Below are positions 56,149 to 64,000 of a stretch of 64,000 nt of DNA, one piece after another; the stretch's first letter is position 1; each line of letters starts with the position of its first letter. The notes beneath the pieces were generated by a model. That model saw only the letters and a list, made by a program, of their open reading frames with translations, did not search any database and had not been told where the DNA came from. Origin of the DNA: Psococerastis gibbosa. Lineage: Eukaryota; Arthropoda; Insecta; Psocodea; Psocidae. Location of the stretch: the NCBI GenBank assembly GCA_963971405.1, contig OZ020489.1, forward strand, positions 7,688,001 to 7,752,000, written 5' to 3'. A program made the translations under genes and the position numbers.

Positions 56149-58040
56149 TTGTTTCTAACGCCTGCTTTCAGCATTTCTGCTTTAAGCAACCCTGTCAGCC
56201 TGGCGGGAGGAGTGAGTCTGTTTGTTAACTTGAGGCACCCTAAGGGCAGACTCTTTCACCTCGGGGAAAGGGGAGTTGACTAACAGGGTGGACCTCCTGA
56301 TTATAGTGGATTCCGAACCACTTGGGGAACATGGTAAAGTCACACGATTAAATCGGAGGTGACGAGGACCCGACTTATACTGCCTAAGCGCGTTATCATG
56401 TCCCACCAGGTTCCCCTGCCAACGCTGTGCACACTACCAAGTTGCCGCAGTTTGAAACATGCTCTGCTCTAATGGAATCAACATGGTAAGGCCGTTGGCG
56501 TACGCCATAAAAAGGATGAATAACTATAAAGCACCAGGCAAAGATGGCATCACCAGTGAAATACTAAAATACTCTGGGTCAGAGGTTGTAAAAGAACTAC
56601 ATGACATTATTACAAAGATCTGGGCAAACGAATGTATGCCGGAAGCATGGCAAACAGGAACTATAGTACCGATTTACAAGAAAGGCGACAAGTTGGACTG
56701 CAATAACTACAGAGGAATTACACTCCTTAATACTGCCTACAAGACTTTCTCAAATCTTCTATTAAGAAAAATCTCACCGTATGCAGAAGAAATAATAGGC
56801 GAGTACCAATGTGGTTTTAGACCAGCCAGGGGAACTGTTGACCAAATCTTCGTTGTACGGCAAACTATGGAAAAATGCTACGAGCATAATACGGACCTAC
56901 ACATGCTCTTTGTGGATTTTAGACAGGCTTTCGATTCTATTTGGAAAGACAGCCTATATAACACAATGATCCGACAAGGAATACCAAAAAAACTAGTTAA
57001 TCTAGTAAAAATGACTATGGAAAACGCCAGAGCCAGTGTAATAATAGACGGACGATGTGGAGAAGAATTCCCACTCGGCAGAGGGGTACGACAAGGAGAC
57101 GCCCTCTCAGCTACACTGTTCAACCTGGCACTGCAAGCAGCGTTACAGAATATAGTAGAGAGTGGGACAATTGTATACAAGTCACAAATGATCTGCGCAT
57201 ATGCGGATGACATAGTCATAATCACTAAAAATAGGAAGCAACTAGGAGAGATACTTGCTAGACTATGTGTAGAGGCGAGTAGAGCTGGACTAGAAATAAA
57301 TGTCTCAAAAACTAAGTATCTAGTAATGTCAGCGTTAGAAAGGAGACGGAGAAGTGACAACCTGACTGTACAAGGAATGGCTTTCGAGAATGTAAAGAGC
57401 TTCATCTACCTTGGTGCAGAAGTAAACAACCAAAACAAAACTAGCGCAGAGATAGACAGAAGAATAACAGCAGCCAATAGAGCATATTTTGCCAACCTAA
57501 AATTGCTCAAGTCAAGACTTATCTCTAGAGCCACAAAACTACGAATATACAAAACCCTTATAAGACCAGTTGCAACATACGGATCGGAAACCTGGAATCT
57601 CACTGTAAACGATGCCAACAAACTACGTGTACTCGAAAGAAAGATAATAAGGAGGATATATGGACCCCTTTACGAGTACGGAGAATGGCGTATAAGACAC
57701 AACGCTGAAATCGACGCCGCTCTCAACGGAGAAGACATAGTAAGGTTCATTAAAGCACAACGATTAAGGTGGCTGGGACACGTTGTAAGGATGTCTGAAG
57801 AACGCATGCCACGAAAAATGTACAAAGCAAGCATGACGGGAAGACGACTGCCAGGACGGCCAAGAAACCGCTGGAAGGACGAGTTAGAGAATGACCTTCG
57901 CGAGTTGGGAGTCTCCAGATGGTGGAGCGTTGTGCAAAACCGAGAAGAATGGAGGAGTGTTGTCGAGCAGGCCAAAGCCCACCAAGGGCTGTAGAGCCGG
58001 AAGAAGAAGAAGAAGAAGGCCGTTGGCGTTGGCGTTGGCG
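56149..58040 (+). repeat. Repeat R with TTGGCG tail, carrying a nested LINE
   Basis: The R body (56149-56500) contains TTAACTTGAGGCACCCTAAG, GATTATAGTGGATTCCGAAC, TATACTGCCTAAGCGCGTTA and ends GGTAAGGCCGTTGGCG. After the nested LINE it continues (GTTGGC)n up to 58040. It is flanked by a 12-bp target duplication in the older LINE, so R moves by itself, probably by target-primed reverse transcription, since it ends in a short tandem repeat. Other copies: 21530-21883, 17918-18072, 48397-48480. Confidence 0.75.
56501..58015 (+). mobile_element. Young LINE (RTE-like), 5'-truncated, intact frame
   Basis: An uninterrupted frame ending at 57994 encodes a reverse transcriptase from the fingers domain on: NNYKAPGKDGITSEILKY, NNYRGITLLNTAYK, YQCGFRPARGTVDQIFVVRQ, FVDFRQAFDSIWKDSLY, GVRQGDALSATLFNLALQAA and catalytic ICAYADDIVIIT, then LRWLGHVVRMSEERMPRKMY and GRPRNRWKDELENDLRE. 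The endonuclease part is missing. The tail is a GAA repeat (AAGAAGAAGAAGAAG). AAGGCCGTTGGCG flanks both sides (56488-56500 and 58016-58028), a 13-bp target duplication inside repeat R. The open frame and clean duplication mean it is the youngest layer of this nest. Confidence 0.9.
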
Positions 58041-59986
58041 TTATCGTTCCGCGATAGTGTCTAGCACTCTTTCATTTGTCACATGGTCCCTCCAGCTGAT
58101 CCGTAGCATCCTTCTGTAACACCACATTTCGAAAGCTTCGAGTTTCTTTAGTTCCTTATCTGCTATAGTCCAGGTTTCACAGCCGTACAATAAAACACTC
58201 CACACACATGTTTTTAGAAATTGCTTCCTGATGGTTAGTTTTATGTTATAGGATTCCAGAATCTTGGATTTTTTATTGAATGCCACCTTGGCTTGTTGGA
58301 TACGGCTGTTTATTTCAATCGCTGAGCTATTGTCTTCTGTTATTGTGCTGCTCAGGTACTTAAATTGCTTGACACTGCTGAGAACTACTCTGTCAAGGGA
58401 TGCATATGCTTGGCTAATATCATTCTTATTCTTTACAACCATGACTTTGGTTTTGCTTTTATTTATGGTCATATTATATCCTCTTGCCAATATGTCCTGC
58501 ATTGTTTCTAAGGCACGCTGTAGTTCCTCTTCGTCGTCAGCGATAAGTGCAATGTCATCAGCGAAACGTATCATGTCAAATTTTACCCCCTGCACTCTCA
58601 CACCTCTTACGTCAAGCAGCGATTCTCTCATCTCATTTAAGGCCATTTGTATGTATATATTAAATAGTGCCGGAGATAACGAACATCCCTGTCTTACCCC
58701 CTGACGTATTCTGGCCTCTCCAATTTCTGTCCCAGACCTTATGACTACCGCTTCATTCTTGTATAGCGCCCATATGATTTTCCTGTCCTTGTGCTTGACT
58801 CCAGACTTTTTTTAGTATTTCGAAGAGCTTCTTCCATTGGACTTTGTCAAAGGCCTTCTCCAGGTCAATAAAACCGATATAAGTTCTACGGTTTCTTCTT
58901 AGTCTTTTTTCTAGCAGTACTTTTAGTACTTCTCGTGTTCCTCTGCCATTGCGGAACCCAAATTGGTCTGGGGTTAATCGCTCTTCAATTATCGGATTTA
59001 TTCTCTTTAGAATTATATTGGTCAGGATCTTGGACGCATGGGAGATTAAGCTGAGCGTTCTATGTTGTTCGCATTTGGTGGTCCCATCCTTCTTAGGCAG
59101 TGCCACAATAACGCACTTCTCAAAGTCTCTTGGTATCGAGCCAGTGTTGTAAATTTTACAAACCAGTCCATAGAGCTCTTCCATGCAGTTCTCCCCAATA
59201 TTTTTTAACAATTCTGCTGGTATATCGTCTACTCCTGGGGCTTTTTTAGCCTTTAACTTTTTTACCGCTGTCGTCTGGTTCGTTTTCTAGTATTTCATTC
59301 TCACTGACAACACTATTTCCATCATTCAGTTGTTCAATGTATTCCTGCCATCTTTTGTTTATGGCATCGGCATCATACAGTATTTTCTCATCTGCGCTTT
59401 CGATCACCGGCGACTGTCCCTTTTTATTCTTAAAGAAGCTCTTAGCCATCTTGTACGCAACGTCTGTGTTTCCTTTCGCCATATGCTCCTCAATTTCAAG
59501 ACATTTCTCTTGGTAGTAGCACTCCTTGGCAAGCCGCGATTCTTTGTTAATCTTGTTTCTCAAGGTTTTATACCTTCTTTGGCCTGCTTCCGATTTGTCC
59601 TTTTTGGCTTCCCTCCATTGCCCTATTAGCTCCAGGATTTCCTCTGTGATCCATTCTTTTCGTGCTTGTGGTCTATCATTGTTTCGGACTTCTTGGTCTG
59701 CCGCTTGTTGTATATTGTCTTTAATCTGGTTCCACCATCCCTCTACATCGTCATTGTCTCTGTCAGCAAGGCCCTCTGATGTCATTGTTTGGTACCGCTC
59801 TAGGACAACGGCGTCTTTTAGCATTGAGAGGTCCCATCGCTTTTTCGTTCCCTTTTGCAGTTTTTTCAATTTTATTCTGCTTTTGGTCAGTACCATGTTG
59901 TGGTCGCTTTCTATTTTTTACTTTTACTTTATGTAAAATTACTTTACCCAACTTCGTTGAAACGGCAGGTTTATATTTTTTTCTCT

Positions 59987-60769
59987 CATTAAGAGTAAAT
60001 GTCACGTAGAAAATTGGCGCCACAAAATTAAATACTTTTCATTTTTTATTTAATTAACTCAGCAAGTTATTAAAAATTTGGCTCATGTAAGTTGTAGAAG
60101 ACTTCTTCGTGCATCATATAATCGGGTATTTTTACTTTTCGGTTTTGTAGTTCTTCCAAAAATCCCAGAATACGCGAAATTTGAGTCCTGTCCTGTCTGT
60201 TCTGGTATTTATGGAAGATCTTACGTACCAAAAATTTAATATTTCCTATTATATGATGCATGAAGTAGTCTTCTACAACTTTCATGAGCCAAATTTTTAA
60301 TGACTTGCTTTGTTAATTGAATAAAAAATAAAAAGTCAATAAAAACAATAAATTTTGGGGTTACATTGTAGTATTATATGGTATATATAACACTGACATT
60401 AAATTAACTTTGGTTGAAGAGGTAACTTAATGGTAATTTAATGTCAGTGTTGTATATACCATATAATACTACAATGTAATGAATAAAGCATTGCCTTTAT
60501 GCAATTAAGTCAGCTCACAGACCTGTTCGGTTAGATAGTTGTGTAGTTGTGCTAACCTGTCTAGCAACACGAATCATGTCAATTAGAGCATAAGTAGAGG
60601 ATTTGGTATTTACTGGACTTGTCGGGGCTTGTGGTCCAGCGGTTAAGACGACGCCCCGGTTAGGCGTAGATCGTGGGTTCGAATCCCGCCAAGCCCAGTT
60701 TTTTCCATATCCTCTAATTTCGGTTAAATTTTGGGGTACTAATTTTCTACGTAGCATGTCCTCTTAATG
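59987..60769. repeat. Fold-back element interrupted by a tRNA-like repeat
   Basis: Ends CATTAAGAGTAAATGTCACG and, on the right, CGTAGCATGTCCTCTTAATG are inverted repeats. The arms contain GTTGTAGAAGACTTCTTCGT and ATGATGCATGAAGTAGTCTT. The insert 60362-60725 is flanked by AAATTTTGGGGT on both sides (60350-60361, 60726-60737). Confidence 0.82.
60362..60725 (+). repeat. tRNA-like repeat with 12-bp target duplication
   Basis: Third copy of the family at 7241-7790, here in tRNA sense: core 60625-60696, GGGCTTGTGGTCCAGCGG and GGTTCGAATCCCGCC. A 3' segment of the unit precedes the core, as in the tandem pair at 7 kb, and an inverted piece (60362-60425) begins the insert. Flanking AAATTTTGGGGT duplication proves that the repeat moves as a unit. 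Confidence 0.8.
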
Positions 60770-60799
60770 AAACAAAATTAATATTACTCGTATACAAAC

Positions 60800-61978
60800 C
60801 TTTGTAAACAATTTTTCGGTGATTGTAAATAACCCATACGCACTGAATTTAACCTTTTGGTGACGTTTCTTCAATAGAAATGAGTCAAATACCTGCGGAA
60901 TCGAATACAATTATTTGTTTATATAACCTTCATTAATTATTAATTATTTATTATTCTTTTAAGTAACCTAAACTAATGGAGAACGTTCTTATCTGATAAT
61001 CCAACTGCCTCGCTGTGATTGGCGCGGCGCATCCCCATACTTATCTTATAGAGAGGATGCATCGTTTCACTTTCGTATATAACCCAACGCTCTCATTAAT
61101 GGGGTGTAATTGCCAATGACCATAAGTTAAGAATGGGGATTACAGGAGAGTATTTTGCCATATTGGGTTACAATTCGGAAGTTCCTCGTCAATTATGTAT
61201 TATCTGCTACTTTATATTAGATTATTAGCTCTTGTGTCTGCAATACAAGATTGGATAAATGAATATTTTGCATAGCACATTTATTGCAATATTTTCACTT
61301 CAACTAAATACAGTAATTACTTATTATTAATTAATTATACTGCAAACTTAATTTTATATTAATTATGCTGCATTATTGTTTTAAAAAAACGTACCTCATG
61401 GGAAGAACTCCCATTTTCCAGATTTATGTCCGTGGTACTTAAGAGCCAGTCAATTTTCTTAGCCTGAAACATAAGTATAATTATTGCTCACATATACTAT
61501 TTTTAATTTTATTCTGCTTCAAATGAAATTTCTTCACTACTACTTTAACCATTCGTCAAACAATGGACTTTAACCCATACCTATAACACGAGGCGATGCT
61601 GCAGCCAAGTCCATCCGTCAAGAAGGGACTAGTACCAGTTACTAGTGTATATTTAGAGGAGGCCTTTATGAGAAGGATTGAGAACAAAAAAGAAATATAA
61701 ATCAATAACACAAGTACCAACCTCTTTAGCTGTTCTTGTTGACGTCGCTATTAAAAGTCCTAAATTGATTATAGCGAATGATCCCCACGCAGAACCAAGC
61801 GTGAAACTCTGTGTTTTCAACAGCAATACTGTATTAACTGTTGCCAGGAACTCATGAAGGCAAATTACAATCATTAAAAGAGTTCCAAAACTTAGCGAAG
61901 AATTTATATCATCGCATAGTTCTTCAACGATTGAATATTTCAGAATTTGCTGCTTTATGTGGTTAATAGTTCCGTTCG
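60800..61978 (-). CDS. Second gustatory receptor, three middle-to-late exons
   Basis: Minus-strand exons 61722-61978, 61395-61463 and 60800-60892, phases 1-0, 0-0, 0-0, identical in layout to exons 3-5 of the receptor at 45937-51823. Residues: NGTINHIKQQILKYSIVEEL, WGSFAIINLGLLIATSTRTA, then AKKIDWLLSTTDINLENG, then VKFSAYGLFTITEKLFTK, the last matching the signature before the terminal helix. The acceptor TTTCAG|C and the ANG start are conserved between the two genes. The first exons should lie beyond about 62000, possibly outside the window. The last exon was not found and may lie beyond the fold-back and LINE insertions directly downstream. Likely a member of a tandem array of taste receptors. 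Confidence 0.85.
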
Positions 61979-63029
61979 CTGAAATTGAGATGTTGATATC
62001 AACTATCTTTTTCATGTTTTTTCAGTGACAGGTGATGCATTTATACCATAGCAATGTGATTATAAAAGGCAATTCTCGACTTTTGGATTCTGTATCCATG
62101 TGGAGTTTCAGAATTTTAATATATCGTCAGCCTAAAGTCAGAAGGGCGTGCGATCAAAGACAACATTTCGACATAAATTTGCGTTTCTGTGTCCGTATAA
62201 TAACCTAGTTTCGTACAAACAGTCAATATGCCCTCCTAATCGATAATTTCAGCCTTATTCTTCAAGATTAAATTTGTCGGTGTATATGCAAAGGTAGAGC
62301 TAATGACAAGGCCACTAAATCTGATCATAACTTAATTTCCCCAAAAATGTGTGTTACGCCTTTCTGACTTTAGGATGACGATATCTCCTGCAGTGGCGGC
62401 TCATGGAGATAATTTTTTTAATTTTTTTCTGGGAGATATGAATGCGTATGTTGATAATGGACTATGGTTGAGAGGCAAAATGTGTAGCAGTTTCATAGGT
62501 TAACTTTGAGATGATTTAGAAGTTGTGTTCTCGTCGTTTGAGTGTTTTGCAGCTAATATTTGTACCAGTCTTTTAACAATAGACAGACACCAGGGATTTG
62601 GTGCCTCAACAGCGTTATTGCACCTTGTTAGTTGTTGTGAATTTTTGGGGATAGTTTTGTAAATGGCTCATTTTCGCAGTACGATATCTTTAAAGTTTTG
62701 ATTTTTTTCTTCGGGAATTTTGATTTTTGGCTAGTCTACATTTTTAAACTCAAAACTTCTTTAATCTTTTTAATTCAAAATTTAGGTGAGATATTGCCTC
62801 ATTCACCCCCAATAGCGAGCCACCACTGTCTCTTGCACATTTTTTCATGGAGACCATTGATCGTATATCAACGTCTTGCACGTAATTGTTCAATAAAGTC
62901 TTCTTAGAAGGTACAATCAATGTGTAAGTTCCTCAAATATACACAGCACGGATCTACATGCCCTCCCCCCATTAGGTTCTGATTTTACACTAGATACTTG
63001 TACAGGTATAACTGTATTTTAGGGAGATT
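61979..63029. other. Interval without recognised exons
   Basis: The upstream exons of the second gustatory receptor were searched for on the minus strand here and not seen. The DNA is AT-rich. GCCCCTCATGG-like LINE or SINE ends may be present (62385-62420: CAGTGGCGGCTCATGGAGAT), but I cannot assign them. Confidence 0.35.
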
Positions 63030-63530
63030 CATCTATCTATTGAGATGGCGACCAATGTTCGAGCTAAGCTTGGCTACAGAGATTACTGCCGGGAGGCCTT
63101 TGTGGAGTTAAATAGACCAACTCTGTATTCGTCGTACGCTCATAAATGTGCTATATATGCTCACGAACGGCAAGACCTGTACAGAACCCCCCAGTATAAT
63201 CACAACACTAGATTCTTAAAAAAACAAAAAGTCCCATACAACAGAATAAATAGAGTGAAAAATTCAAACCAGAGCATTGCCGATTGCCATTTAGATCGAA
63301 GGTTAAGGAAATCCTCATAAGGAAAGCTTATACCTCTCTCTCTCTGACATTTAATAGATCTTTAGGTGTGTCATGAAATGAAGGTCTACTTTTAGCAGGA
63401 TAGGTAGTTTAGGTATACTGTGTGCTTTAAAATGATATGTATTTTTTTATTTTGTATTGTACTTGACGAATGTATAATTGTCTCAACAATTTGTAACATT
63501 ATAACATTCATTCATTCATTCGACTTTCCG
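63030..63530 (+). repeat. LINE 3' end with ATTC tail
   Basis: Frame 63045-63320 reads YRDYCREAFVELNRPTLYSS and YNHNTRFLKKQKVPYNRINR, like the 'CR..F..L.I..L.S.Y...' and 'H.Y.TR' C-terminal region of insect non-LTR reverse transcriptases. It is followed by a 3' UTR and an ATTCATTCATTC tail at about 63508. The RT domain is absent, so it is 5'-truncated. Confidence 0.6.
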
Positions 63531-63746
63531 AAAATTTCTTCACAACTTTTCATTTCATGACCCCCTGAGCCTAAAACCACCCTCTGTTCAAAATGTTATA
63601 TACAGTATATACATATGTATGTATATCGATTTTAGGATACACTCTAACTTCCGTAAATATTATCTCATTTTGATGAAACTTGGCACAAAAATTGGTCAAT
63701 TGGTCTTGATCGAGTTCGTTAACCAGCTAGAACCACTGTTTAATTA

Positions 63747-64000
63747 GGCGCATATTCCACCAACCGGCTAGGGCTAAATACAAATACGGTGACGTGGTAA
63801 CAGACATTCAAGACTTAAGCGGGGTTTCCATAGACCTCGCATTGCAGAATGCAATTGACATTGACGGAAATGTTTGTTTTTCTATTTATAGAAATCTATT
63901 AAAATGTTTGTAATTAACATATCCCATGACGCCATTTTTTAATTTTAGTTTGTTTATGATTTTACTCAATGACCATTGATCAATTTTAACTATGGCATAG
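63747..64000. repeat. Nested hairpin MITE, cut by the window end
   Basis: The outer end GGCGCATATTCCACCAACCG, arms with CTAGGGCTAAATACAAATAC, inner hairpin GACGTGGTAACAGACATTCA, then an inner element starting after ACATTCAAGACTTAA as at 25990. The right half lies outside the window. Confidence 0.8.

Larger units (their letters stand above)
55850..59930 (-). mobile_element. LINE (RTE-like), split by a later insertion
   Basis: The coding body runs on the minus strand from 59930 to about 58041 and resumes at about 56148 to 55877. It covers the end of the endonuclease (SDHNMVLTKSRIKL), a linker, reverse transcriptase (KKAPGVDDIPAELLKN, LTPDQFGFRNGRGTREVLK, IGFIDLEKAFDKV, RQGVRQGCSLSPALFNIY, catalytic MIRFADDIALIADD) and, in the second part, WMGHLLRHGN and RRGRPKKEFMDQ, ending in LLPPNR and a GAA-rich tail. 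Two frameshifts lie near 59240 and 58760. The insert (repeat R with its own LINE) is bounded by TTCCCCGATAGT and TTCCGCGATAGT, a 12-bp duplication with one mismatch. Confidence 0.87.

Noticed and set aside
56878-57405. 175-residue minus-strand gene
   Set aside because: Antisense shadow of the intact LINE frame at 56501-57994.
63045-63320. Small host gene
   Set aside because: The frame looks like a LINE C terminus and is followed by a LINE-type ATTC tail.

Overview
The window looks like nuclear DNA from an insect (hexapod). It is AT-rich, its genes have many introns with good splice consensus, and it carries a loquacious-type dsRNA-binding gene, a mitofusin and two insect-type gustatory receptors. 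I cannot name the order. More than half of the readable content is transposable elements and their debris, mostly hairpin-forming MITEs, tRNA-like SINEs and non-LTR (LINE) fragments.

Layout. 1-6.9 kb: loqs on the minus strand (exons with two dsRNA-binding domains; the third domain lies left of the window), with two arrays of decayed copies of its own exons. 6.9-16.5 kb: the head-to-head interval between loqs and mitofusin, filled with MITEs, tRNA-like repeats, a 1-kb palindrome and LINE scraps. 16.58-33.75 kb: mitofusin (Marf) on the plus strand, 13 coding exons, 764 codons plus stop. Its introns hold a 5'-truncated LINE, nested MITEs and a second large palindrome, and a 428-bp hairpin element follows the stop codon. 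39.65-40.97 kb: an intronless DNAAF3-like dynein assembly gene. 41.82-43.30 kb: the first two coding exons of DRG1, with decayed copies of both exons between them; no further DRG1 exon was found before the window ends. 45.9-51.8 kb and 60.8-62.0 kb: two related gustatory receptor genes on the minus strand, each lacking an identified last exon, and the second also its 5' exons. 55.8-59.9 kb: a three-layer nest (LINE, interrupted by a repeat with a TTGGCG tail, interrupted by a younger LINE).

Main observations. (1) Exons of three host genes (loqs exons 3 and 4, DRG1 exons 1 and 2, gustatory receptor exon 3) have partial, mostly decayed tandem copies beside them. (2) A modular superfamily of full-length hairpin elements shares GGCG...ATTCCAC-like ends and one conserved inner hairpin while the arms differ. 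Some have TAA target duplications as in PIF/Harbinger, and some carry a second hairpin at the same internal place. (3) These hairpins sit in sensitive positions: next to the loqs start codon, 13 bp after a mitofusin splice donor, and in the probable mitofusin 3' UTR.

The genes do not form one pathway: loqs serves small-RNA processing, Marf outer-membrane mitochondrial fusion, DNAAF3 axonemal dynein preassembly, DRG1 ribosome-associated GTPase function, and the receptors taste.
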